Below, in pieces: positions 1 to 5,790 of a DNA stretch of 7,205 nucleotides. Position 1 is the stretch's first letter, and each line of letters starts with the position of its first letter. The stretch spans positions 17,548-24,752 of the forward strand of contig DFGF01000015.1 of the NCBI GenBank assembly GCA_002371715.1, written 5' to 3'. Both the position numbers and the translations under genes were made by a program. This stretch comes from Prevotella sp. UBA3757 (GTDB taxonomy: Bacteria > Bacteroidota > Bacteroidia > Bacteroidales > Bacteroidaceae). The notes below the pieces were generated by a model that searched no databases, had not been told where the DNA came from, and worked only from the letters and a program-made list of their open reading frames with translations.

Positions 1-47
1 TCTTCACAGATGGTCGCCACCCTTATTCACAATTTAATTTTAAATTT

Positions 48-74
48 AAAAAACAAATTCAATTATATCTTGAA
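48..74 (-). terminator. weak A/T-only terminator-like hairpin after the tRNA-like element
   Basis: Read on the minus strand, TTCAA (74-70) can pair with TTGAA (62-58) around a 7-base loop, and the T-rich run TTTGTTTTTT (57-48) follows directly. It begins immediately after the CCA of the tRNA-like element, which suits 3'-end formation. The stem is short and has only one G-C pair, so it may be chance in A/T-rich sequence. I see nothing else in bases 1-74. Confidence 0.3.
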
Positions 75-176
75 TGGTCGCAAGGCGAGGAATCGAACCT
101 CAACGAGTTCCCTTGTCTTTAAACTGCATGCGTTAATTACATCAGCCATCAGACACCAACTACCTTACTCCTTACA
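75..176 (-). tRNA. tRNA-like element, non-canonical or degenerate, anticodon not assignable
   Basis: The 3' half is convincing. A T arm (102-86) has a five-pair stem (TGAGG/CCTCG, one G-T pair) and the loop TTCGATT. It is followed by the acceptor strand CCTTGCG (85-79), discriminator A and encoded CCA (77-75). A matching 5' acceptor strand TGTAAGG (176-170) pairs over all seven positions with two G-T wobbles. A D-loop-like AGTTGGT follows. A variable-arm-like hairpin ACAAG-GGAA-CTCGT (116-103) has one mismatch. The central part fails: about 45 nt lie between the D-like arm and the T arm, and no 5-bp stem with a 7-base loop forms there. One alternative pairs TGTCT (155-151) with AGACA (118-114) around a 32-nt loop. 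The length of 102 nt fits only a class II or selenocysteine-type tRNA, but no TCA anticodon loop is seen. It could be a decaying tRNA gene, a tRNA 3' end left by an integrating element, or an unusual tRNA. Confidence 0.45.
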
Positions 177-193
177 CCAGACTTATGCCATAA

Positions 194-223
194 CCATCCA
201 TGGCTCAGCCACCTTTTGGATGG
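194..223 (-). other. hairpin just after the 327-residue lipoprotein gene
   Basis: CCATCC (223-218) pairs with GGATGG (199-194), and inside it TGGC (211-208) pairs with GCCA (204-201) around a 3-base loop. It starts three bases beyond the stop codon of the upstream gene. No T-run follows, so it is not a classical terminator. It may protect the mRNA 3' end or separate the gene from the tRNA-like element. Confidence 0.3.
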
Positions 224-225
224 CA

Positions 226-1209
226 TCAGAACACAAATTCCTTAGAATTGCCATAGACCTTGCCACGCGTAACGGTCTTGTTCTTGAAGCGTTTAAACTC
301 TGTCCAGGTCTGTCCCTGGTCATTAGAGGCCGAAACAACAATGTCAACGGGGACTGTGGTAGTCACCAAAGGAATATAAACTACCAACGAGCCTGCTGCT
401 CCAGTCAAGTCAGCAAGGATTTCTGTCCCGCCACTGCGCTTTTCGTAGCTGTCAGCCGTCAGACTGGCATCCGGCTGCATCTCGCCATTGACGGCAAGTC
501 TGGCCGAGAAGATGCCGGCAATATTGATGGGCTTGGTGCCTTCCTCCAACATCTGAACCTTGAGCAGGTCGGCCTTGCCACTGGTGCCAGCCAGCTGAAG
601 GCGCAGCACTGCCGTGAGGAACTTCATGCTGGTATGCAGCACCTGACCGTCGTTGATTTTCGTAACCTGCCCCCAGCGCGGCAACCAGTCGGTGAAGTAC
701 GTATTGCCGCCATTGTTGACAGCCTCGCTTGTTAGCACCTGCTGATTTCCTTTAGCATCAACACCTATTCTGAACTTTGACATGATGTAGGGCTGAAACG
801 TTGTGTGGTCACGATCAAAATAGCCGCCATCGATGTCCTGGTAGGCAAAGAGTGCCCAGGCAGCATCCTCTGTATAGAAGCTTTGCTCTAAGACGCGGCT
901 GAAAACTCCCGACTGATGCTGGTCGTCCTTCCAACCGAACTTATATATATCGAAGCGTACAAGGTTGCTGTCGTAGACGCGCATTGAATCGTTTTCAAGC
1001 CACAGATGGCTTTTCATGTCGCGGCTCATATAGGAGCGTGTGGCATCACTGTCTAATTCTTCGTCGCAGACCAGCTCTTCCAGGCTGACAATCATGTCGC
1101 TTGGCTTCAAAGTCTGCTGCGTGCTACCATCGTCGGCCTCGTCACTTGAACAAGCAGCCATGGTCAGCAGGTAGATAATGAACAGTCCTAAAGTCTTATA
1201 TATATTCAT
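226..1209 (-). CDS. fimbrillin-like lipoprotein, 327 aa, paralogue of the head of the large lipoprotein
   Basis: This is probably a surface-exposed lipoprotein or pilin-like subunit. Residues 1-19 form a hydrophobic signal peptide ending in the lipobox MAAC, with Cys20 as the lipidation site. An acidic linker follows. Residues 57-65 carry the motif TRSYMSRDM, matching TRGYTSRDM in the large neighbour. Further shared blocks are AAWALF (116-121), WLPRWGQVTKINDGQ (175-189), the LRLQLAGT strand (202-209), VDIVVS (288-293) and FKNKTVTRGKVYGN near the C-terminus (308-321). The whole protein therefore equals the first 345 or so residues of its neighbour. I chose the start at 1209 because it begins the signal peptide. 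The longer reading from 1290 would start inside a terminator hairpin and add 27 residues without sense. No Shine-Dalgarno is present, which is normal in Bacteroidota. Fimbrillin membership is inferred from overall pattern (lipobox, TR motif, C-terminal strand), and the exact Pfam family is not certain. Confidence 0.85.
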   Translation of the reverse strand: MNIYKTLGLFIIYLLTMAACSSDEADDGSTQQTLKPSDMIVSLEELVCDEELDSDATRSYMSRDMKSHLWLENDSMRVYDSNLVRFDIYKFGWKDDQHQSGVFSRVLEQSFYTEDAAWALFAYQDIDGGYFDRDHTTFQPYIMSKFRIGVDAKGNQQVLTSEAVNNGGNTYFTDWLPRWGQVTKINDGQVLHTSMKFLTAVLRLQLAGTSGKADLLKVQMLEEGTKPINIAGIFSARLAVNGEMQPDASLTADSYEKRSGGTEILADLTGAAGSLVVYIPLVTTTVPVDIVVSASNDQGQTWTEFKRFKNKTVTRGKVYGNSKEFVF

Positions 1210-1231
1210 TATTATTGCAAGTACATATTTT

Positions 1232-1245
1232 GCATCCGGAGATGC
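1232..1245 (-). promoter_or_regulatory. small hairpin in the 5' region of the 327-residue lipoprotein gene
   Basis: GCATC (1245-1241) and GATGC (1236-1232) form a perfect 5-bp stem with the tetraloop TCCG. It stands 22 bases before the start codon and directly after the T-tract of the preceding terminator. I find no TAnnTTTG box between the terminator and the start. The hairpin may mark an mRNA 5' end or affect translation, and the function is unknown. Confidence 0.3.
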
Positions 1246-1246
1246 T

Positions 1247-1294
1247 GTAAAATAAAAGAGAGGGTGTGCAAGTGGCATGCACCTGCACACCCTC
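1247..1294 (-). terminator. strong intrinsic terminator between the two lipoprotein genes
   Basis: On the minus strand a 15-bp stem (1294-1280 with 1274-1260, one G-T pair) closes a 5-base loop and is followed by the T-rich tract TCTTTTATTTT (1259-1249). It lies 38 bases after the stop codon of the large lipoprotein and 50 bases before the start of the small one. It should end most transcripts of the large gene, so the 327-residue gene would depend on read-through or on an unrecognised promoter. Confidence 0.85.
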
Positions 1295-1332
1295 CTTCAA
1301 ATGATGTTTACTTGACTTAGGCTCCTCAGCGT

Positions 1333-4300
1333 TTAGATGCTGTGAGCATGAGGCTTCTTCGTCAGATCATAGAAGTGCTTGTTGCCAGCGGTATAGTTAG
1401 AGCCACCCTCCTGATAAATCTGATAGACGACACCATTAATCAAATAGTTATTAGTGTTGTCTTCATACGTACCATTATGACCGACAAGCGTCTGGTCAGC
1501 ACGACCGAAGTAGTTAATACCAGTCAAGCTATGGATCATAAAGGCTTTAGACTCGTCAGCACCAGTGATGGTGAGGGCCTCCTTCACATCGCCCTTGTAA
1601 TCGGTGATGGTGATGTTACCCGTAGAAGAACCCATAAGCAAACCGGTCATGCCCTGATAGAGGTCATTCTCGTTGGCCTTGTCAACGTGAGTCACATTGA
1701 TTTTCAGACCCTTAACCTCGGACGTAGCAGCCTTGAGCTTATTGTCTGCCTCAGCCAATTTAATGTTAGTAGCATTTTGGTTGAAGCCAATGAAGCCACC
1801 AATGCTGTACCAGCCAGACAGGGCAGCAGCAGTAGCATCAACCTTGACACCCTTCAGATCGGCTACAGAACCAGTAGTCTTACCAATAAGACCACCGATG
1901 TTAGCAGACTTCAGGTTGTTGGTACCGTCGGAACCGAAGTTAGTACCTGCCAGTTTCACAGAAACACGGCTCATATCAACATCCTTGGTAGTAGAACCGA
2001 TCACGGCACCTACGGCATTCATAGCATCGCCAGAAACCATGTCGAAGGTTGTCTTCACGCCATCGAAAGTAATATTACTCATCGTGACCTTACCAGTAGC
2101 TGTTGCTATGAAGCCTGCGACCTTCTGATTGCTGGGGTTCGTCAGGTTCACGTTGCTGATGGTCTTGCTCTGCCAGTAGGCTTCGCTCTTGGTATTGTCA
2201 ATACAACCATTGATGGTCGTTTCAGCATCAACCGTGATACCCTTCCATTCCTCATTGTTCAGGTCGATATCGCTGCGGAGTGTAAATTCAGGCTGTGCAG
2301 CTACCAACAGGTAAGCCAGCTGAGAAGCCGTCCAGACGGCCTTGTTTGGAGTATCGAATGCATATTCTGAATTGCTCATCTGAATCTGAACACCATTCCA
2401 GATAGACTTGTTCTGCGGTATCAGGTTGTTAGGCGTGGTGACCGTCTTGATAGCGGCCATAGCGGGTGTTGAAGCGAAGGTCAGCTTCACCTCACCGGCA
2501 GTAGCGTCAACAGTGCCTACAAGACCACTCGTCAGCTTCAGAGCATAGTCAGCACCATCAGCAAAAGTCATCTTACCTGTCACGGCAGCAAAGTCGCCAC
2601 CATTCTTAGTTACATTCACAGTAGCAGTACGCTTCAGCGACACATCACCGACAGTCTGGGCACTCTCCGTCACGCTATAGTCGCGGCCGGCAGTGATACC
2701 AACGGTCTTGGCCTCACCCTTCAGGATGACATCCTGACCAGCCTCGCTGGGAGTAGACAGTTCCACCTTACCGCTGACAGTCAGGTCAACATCGGCTTTA
2801 ACGGCTGCAGAGAATGTAGTTGCTTCTGTGGCGTTCAGCGTAACACTTCCCTTAGTAGCTGTTACGGCTCCAGCGTATGTGAATCCTTTCGTGTTGTCGA
2901 TAACGATGTTACCCTCTGCAGAAGTTATATCACCTGCGGGGACATTGGCCTCCTCGGTGATGGTGATGTCACCCTTAGCCTCTACCTTACCGTTTGTTAC
3001 AGTAGCCTTGCCAGAGAGCGTCACCTTACCCTCCTCTGACTTGACGTCGCCAGTCGTAATTTCAACCTCGTCAGTAGCAGCAACGTCGCCCTTAGCTGTA
3101 ACAGCGGCAACCTGAACCTTGCCAGAGAGCGTCACCTTGCCCTCCTTAGAGGTAATAGGATCAAAGGTCTTAGCCTCACCGGCAATAGTGATGTCGCCGT
3201 CTGCAGTGATAGCCCCGGTAAAATCAGAACTTTTGCTGTTGATATCCACCTTACCCTTGGTCACAATGCTTCCTGACTTTACCACAGCATCGTCGCCTTC
3301 TACCTTGACATCAACGACATTGTCAGTAGCAGTGATGCCGTTAGTGATTTCACCATTGACGGTAACAGTTTTTACGCCACTGAACTTACCAGAATTAATT
3401 GTTACATCGTCAATTACACCATCCACGGCAATTGTCAGGGCTTTGACATTCTCAGAGAGCGTAACGTCTGCGTAGTTCACGCTGGTAGCAAGCTTTCCGT
3501 CACCAACAACGAACTCGGCAGCGTCAATGTCGAATGTCTTCACTGCAGCATTGCTTGCATCATTGCCAGCAATAGCAAAACCTGACTCGTCAAGGTCTAC
3601 ATCCAGCTTAACAGGGTGAGTACCAGCCGTAGCAGGAGTAATCAGCGTGACATTGCCCTTGAACTTGTCAGCAGTGTTCTTATAGACTATCTTCATCGTC
3701 TGGTCGTCTGCGCATCCATCCAGACCCTTAGACAGGTCGATGATGATGTTCTTTACACCATTCTTGTTAGGAATCTCGATGGTGGTGTTGTTGGTTGAAG
3801 CACAGACATCGATAGGATTGTTAGCCTTCAGGATGATGGTCTCCTCGCTGGTCTCGATGAGTTCAAGAGCATCGGTGATGGCCTCAGGATTGGTACCGTC
3901 AATAGCGAGGTTATAAGCATTCTTGTTACCATAAACCTTACCGCAAACGATGGTCTTGTTCTTCAGAGTAGCATACTCCTTCCAGGTTATCGCACCACCA
4001 TTTTTCAGATCATCCTTTTTATATGCAGGGGTTAAAGGATCATTGATAGACACTACGATATCCACCTGCTTATCCCAGACAGGCAGGGGCAGATAGATGA
4101 CAGACTTTACATTGTCCTCAGCCGTCAACTTGGTAGTCTCGGGAATGTAGACATAAAGTGCACCGTCCGTGCCAACCTCAGCAGGAGCAACATGACCGTC
4201 AGTCCGAATGCAAGCGTCACCAATCATCACGTCGTTCTGAGCAATCTTCACATGGAAGTCGCCATTGACACGAAGGGTCTTGTTTACGTCACCAGCCTCA

Positions 4301-4953
4301 CGGAGCTGTACCCTGATGGCGTTGGCATACGTCGGTGTACCGTCGAGCTGCAAGCGCAGGATACCCGTCATCCACTTCAGTGAGGTAGAGAGGTACTCAC
4401 CGTTGTTTATGCTGGTCACCTCGCCCCAACGGGGCAGGTCGTCCAGATAGTACGGACTCTTGTCTGTTGCATAGTTGGCAGCGTCGTAGGCAGCATCGTA
4501 CTCTATCACCTGAGGAAGGGTAATATCCACAGACGACTCACTGTTATACAAGCCGCCAACAATGTCCCACTTGCCATTCTTGATTTGATCAAAGGGGAAC
4601 AGTGCCCACTTGGCAGTCTGGACATACGAGGGGTTGCTGACAATCTTGAACTTACCGCTCGTTTCATTGACATTCTGCTGGAACTGATAGACATCAAATG
4701 CACCGAACTGCGAGCCATAGACCCTCAGCTTGTCCATACCAGAGTACCATCTGCGCTTCTGCATGTCGCGGCTGGTGTAGCCACGGGTAAAGGCTTCACC
4801 TTCCTCCTGGGGCTCGTCAATGGTGACGAGCATCTCTCCCTTCTCAAGCGAAACGGCGTCTTGGGCCTTCTCGCTTAAGAAGTCATCATTCGAGCAGCTG
4901 GCCAGCGTAAGCAGGCCAAGTGCCACAGGAATAAACTTAGCAAATTTCTTCAT
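1333..4953 (-). CDS. large surface lipoprotein, 1206 aa: fimbrillin-like head, beta-solenoid-type repeats, GLUG-like C-terminal region
   Basis: This is likely a lipid-anchored surface fibre or adhesin. Residues 1-19 are a signal peptide ending in the lipobox LASC, with Cys20 lipidated. Residues 40-350 form the fimbrillin-like head: TRGYTSRDM at 56-64, AKWALF 114-119, DLPRWGEVTSINNGE 172-186, LRLQLDGT 199-206, LKNKTIVCGKVYGN 330-343. Residues 350-560 are beta-rich linker. Residues 563-775 hold about ten degenerate repeats of 18-21 residues with the pattern TAxGDITIxGxAxVxxGxV, resembling filamentous-haemagglutinin-type solenoids. Residues 870-915 read WTASQLAYLL...SDIDLNNEEW, the usual lead-in to GLUG domains, and five GLUG-like repeats follow between 947 and 1123 (GFIATATG, GAVIGSTT, GGLIGKTTG, GGFIGFNQ, GLLMGSSTG). 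I chose 4953 over the in-frame ATG at 4995 because the signal peptide starts there. The gene follows the 49-residue peptide gene after 53 A/T-rich bases. No enzymatic motif was seen. Confidence 0.88.
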   Translation of the reverse strand: MKKFAKFIPVALGLLTLASCSNDDFLSEKAQDAVSLEKGEMLVTIDEPQEEGEAFTRGYTSRDMQKRRWYSGMDKLRVYGSQFGAFDVYQFQQNVNETSGKFKIVSNPSYVQTAKWALFPFDQIKNGKWDIVGGLYNSESSVDITLPQVIEYDAAYDAANYATDKSPYYLDDLPRWGEVTSINNGEYLSTSLKWMTGILRLQLDGTPTYANAIRVQLREAGDVNKTLRVNGDFHVKIAQNDVMIGDACIRTDGHVAPAEVGTDGALYVYIPETTKLTAEDNVKSVIYLPLPVWDKQVDIVVSINDPLTPAYKKDDLKNGGAITWKEYATLKNKTIVCGKVYGNKNAYNLAIDGTNPEAITDALELIETSEETIILKANNPIDVCASTNNTTIEIPNKNGVKNIIIDLSKGLDGCADDQTMKIVYKNTADKFKGNVTLITPATAGTHPVKLDVDLDESGFAIAGNDASNAAVKTFDIDAAEFVVGDGKLATSVNYADVTLSENVKALTIAVDGVIDDVTINSGKFSGVKTVTVNGEITNGITATDNVVDVKVEGDDAVVKSGSIVTKGKVDINSKSSDFTGAITADGDITIAGEAKTFDPITSKEGKVTLSGKVQVAAVTAKGDVAATDEVEITTGDVKSEEGKVTLSGKATVTNGKVEAKGDITITEEANVPAGDITSAEGNIVIDNTKGFTYAGAVTATKGSVTLNATEATTFSAAVKADVDLTVSGKVELSTPSEAGQDVILKGEAKTVGITAGRDYSVTESAQTVGDVSLKRTATVNVTKNGGDFAAVTGKMTFADGADYALKLTSGLVGTVDATAGEVKLTFASTPAMAAIKTVTTPNNLIPQNKSIWNGVQIQMSNSEYAFDTPNKAVWTASQLAYLLVAAQPEFTLRSDIDLNNEEWKGITVDAETTINGCIDNTKSEAYWQSKTISNVNLTNPSNQKVAGFIATATGKVTMSNITFDGVKTTFDMVSGDAMNAVGAVIGSTTKDVDMSRVSVKLAGTNFGSDGTNNLKSANIGGLIGKTTGSVADLKGVKVDATAAALSGWYSIGGFIGFNQNATNIKLAEADNKLKAATSEVKGLKINVTHVDKANENDLYQGMTGLLMGSSTGNITITDYKGDVKEALTITGADESKAFMIHSLTGINYFGRADQTLVGHNGTYEDNTNNYLINGVVYQIYQEGGSNYTAGNKHFYDLTKKPHAHSI
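1585..2115 (-). repeat. five GLUG-like protein repeats encoded within the large lipoprotein
   Basis: Residues 947-1123 contain five segments that each begin with G-[FALG]-[FVIL]-[IM]-G-like turns (GFIATATG, GAVIGSTT, GGLIGKTTG, GGFIGFNQ, GLLMGSSTG) and continue with a short strand such as VTMSNITFDG or VADLKGVKVD. Spacing is 30-50 residues. This matches the general GLUG pattern of Bacteroidota and streptococcal surface proteins. The DNA copies are diverged. Confidence 0.6.
2629..3267 (-). repeat. degenerate 18-21 residue repeats, probable beta-solenoid
   Basis: About ten units span residues 563-775 of the large lipoprotein. They align by the phrases DGDITIAGEA, EGKVTLSGKV, KGDVAATDEV, EGKVTLSGKA, KGDITITEEA, EGNIVIDNTK, KGSVTLNATE and VDLTVSGKVE. 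Each unit has alternating hydrophobic positions, a Gly turn and a second short strand, as expected for one coil of a parallel beta-helix. The period lies close to the 19-residue repeat known from filamentous haemagglutinin; the similarity is of pattern only. Confidence 0.7.
3006..3146 (-). repeat. near-identical 30-bp direct repeats, 111 bp apart
   Basis: Bases 3006-3035 and 3117-3146 differ at a single position (A versus G near the 3' part) and both encode EGKVTLSGK. The spacing of 111 bp equals 37 codons, that is two solenoid coils. This is the best-conserved DNA repeat in the gene and suggests recent duplication or conversion of a two-coil unit. Confidence 0.8.
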
Positions 4954-5006
4954 AATTGTTTGTTGATTTTGATAATTTAAATAAAACAAATTCACTCAAT
5001 AATTGT

Positions 5007-5156
5007 TTAGTCGAGATCGAAGTCATGTTCAGGGTCAGGAGTGGGTTCTTCGATACCCTCAGCGTTGCCGGAACCAGCCAACAATGCTACAGAAGACTTC
5101 AGCTCAACCACCTCGCAGGCGGGAGTCTCATAGAATTTCAGTTCTTTCTTGTCCAT
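5007..5156 (-). CDS. small acidic peptide, 49 aa, first gene of the lipoprotein operon
   Basis: This short gene begins at ATG 5156 and ends with TAA at 5009-5007. The N-terminal half starts MDKKELKFYETPACEVVEL, then a short apolar stretch VALLAGSG (23-30), then an acidic Pro-rich tail with TPDPEHDFDLD at the C-terminus. There is no signal peptide or membrane helix. Small proteins of the form Y-x-x-P-x-x-x-VVEL followed by LL-A-GS-G are, from memory, frequent in Prevotella and Bacteroides near surface-protein genes and have no assigned function. The start follows a long A/T-rich run ending AAAAAATT, like the starts of its neighbours, and the next gene begins 53 bases later. A leader-peptide-like or precursor role is conceivable because of the LLAGSG centre, but no processing enzyme lies in the window. 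Coding status rests on codon-perfect placement in the operon and on the recognisable pattern. Confidence 0.75.
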   Translation of the reverse strand: MDKKELKFYETPACEVVELKSSVALLAGSGNAEGIEEPTPDPEHDFDLD

Positions 5157-5229
5157 AATTTTTTGTTTAAGTTTAAAATGTTAATAAAATGAATTAATAA
5201 TGTTGTTTAATGTCTCGTTTTACTTCACA

Positions 5230-5319
5230 CAGGGGCACACAAAGGTGCTGACCAACACTCCCCTGCCGGTCAAACGCATTGGATGTCTGAAGGATGATGG
5301 CTGATGGTTTAGTCAGCAC
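5230..5319 (-). promoter_or_regulatory. competing hairpins in the 3' part of the leader
   Basis: CAGGGG (read at 5265-5260) pairs with CCCCTG (5235-5230). GCTGA (5317-5313) pairs with TCAGC (5304-5300) around an 8-base loop. A third pairing uses GTGCTGAC (5319-5312) with GTCAGCAC (5252-5245), eight perfect pairs, which excludes the other two. Mutually exclusive stems 75-160 bases before the start codon are what a switching leader would show, though short stems of this size also arise by chance. Confidence 0.4.
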
Positions 5320-5338
5320 ACTCAACGCTTCGCAATCC

Positions 5339-5346
5339 CAAAATTA
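5339..5346 (-). promoter_or_regulatory. possible second -7 box, TAATTTTG
   Basis: On the minus strand TAATTTTG (5346-5339) fits the Bacteroidota -7 consensus TAnnTTTG. No TTTG stands at 19-21 bases upstream, so the promoter would be incomplete. If used it would give a leader of about 180 nt rather than 630. Confidence 0.2.
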
Positions 5347-5399
5347 TGGAAACAAAAAAGACGTGGGAGTCATGTCTCTATCGCACTTATCCTTGCTGT

Positions 5400-5446
5400 C
5401 AGGCTCTAGCATTGCCTCTTGGAAAAGATAAGCAACGTAGAGCCTG
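5400..5446 (-). promoter_or_regulatory. long imperfect hairpin in the leader
   Basis: The outer stem CAGGCTCTA (5446-5438) pairs perfectly with TAGAGCCTG (5408-5400). Inside it TTGC pairs with GCAA, then TCTT pairs with AAGA around a TTCC loop, giving three stacked helices of 9, 4 and 4 pairs with small internal loops. It is the longest secondary structure in the leader. No T-run follows, so it is not an intrinsic terminator. Confidence 0.55.
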
Positions 5447-5512
5447 CCCACGCCAAGTGATGTTATAAGACACACTACGGCCTGGCAATCCTATACAACA
5501 TATATGATAAGA

Positions 5513-5540
5513 GAGTACACCTATTGCTGGGAGTACACCT
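5513..5540. repeat. 10-bp direct repeat with 18-bp period, candidate operator
   Basis: GAGTACACCT occurs at 5513-5522 and again at 5531-5540. The pair lies beside an A/T-rich block (5541-5565) inside the leader region. Direct repeats at this spacing can bind a dimeric or LytTR-type regulator, but no regulator gene is present here. Confidence 0.35.
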
Positions 5541-5663
5541 TATATATAATATAATAGAATATAAAGCCGCAGGGAGATATAAAATCAACCTACGTAGACG
5601 TCTCGTGTTGCATTACCGCTGTTCCAAGATTCAAATTTGCTAGATTCGACAAGCACAGTCAGT

Positions 5664-5757
5664 AACGTTCGAAAACGTCCTTTTGAGACTGGGCTTACAA
5701 CTGCCCGAGGTCTCGTTCCATCGATGTTTTTAATGCTCCTGCCCACGCGCGGACAGG
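5664..5757 (-). promoter_or_regulatory. cluster of three hairpins at the 5' end of the leader
   Basis: Reading away from the promoter: CCTGTCC (5757-5751) pairs with GGGCAGG (5744-5738) around a 6-base loop. GAGAC (5714-5710) pairs with GTCTC (5689-5685), enclosing GGGC/GCCC (5706-5703 with 5694-5691). Five bases later GACGTT (5679-5674) pairs with AACGTT (5669-5664) around a UUCG tetraloop. A closely packed set including a UUCG-capped stem near the presumed mRNA 5' end looks like a folded RNA domain rather than random sequence. Confidence 0.5.
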
Positions 5758-5790
5758 GCGAAAATGCGCACTAATGGCGTAAATTCGGTG

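Larger units (their letters stand above)
5157..5786 (-). promoter_or_regulatory. long structured 5' leader of the lipoprotein operon
   Basis: About 630 nt separate the inferred transcription start (near 5786) from the first start codon (5156), and no convincing gene lies between. Several stems fold on the minus strand: 5757-5738, 5714-5685, 5679-5664, 5446-5400, 5317-5300 and 5265-5230. The last 60 bases before the start codon are nearly pure A/T and unstructured, as expected for a Bacteroidota ribosome entry region. I do not recognise a known riboswitch. A post-transcriptional control region for surface-protein expression is the simplest reading, and it could also hold a separate small RNA. 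Confidence 0.5.

Noticed and set aside
1..30. Second tRNA end suggested by GGTGGCGACCAT near the left edge
   Set aside because: It shares CGACCA with the tRNA-like element, but no T arm precedes it on the minus strand. The stretch is too short and too close to the edge to call.
10..735. 241-codon plus-strand frame
   Set aside because: It overlaps the tRNA-like element and lies antisense to the 327-residue lipoprotein, has no lipobox or recognisable domain, and its composition is that of a shadow frame.
1210..1290. Upstream start (1290) for the 327-residue lipoprotein
   Set aside because: The extra 27 residues are encoded by the terminator hairpin and its T-tract, and would bury the lipoprotein signal peptide.
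2629..3267. CRISPR-like periodicity
   Set aside because: The repeats are in frame, degenerate and encode protein coils. There are no identical short repeats with unique spacers.
1342..3475. Several long plus-strand frames opposite the large lipoprotein
   Set aside because: They are antisense to a gene with signal peptide and coherent repeats. Their Val/Thr/Ser/Pro-rich content is the mirror of the repetitive Gly/Asp/Thr/Lys coding sequence.
4954..4995. Upstream start (4995) for the 1206-residue lipoprotein
   Set aside because: It would place 14 residues rich in Asn and Gln before a perfect signal peptide that begins MKKFAKF.
5590..5679. Possible invertible promoter flanks around TACGTAGACGTCT and AACGTTCG
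   Set aside because: Short palindromes are present, but I found no matching inverted partner pair bracketing the promoter at 5791-5821, and no invertase gene lies in the window.
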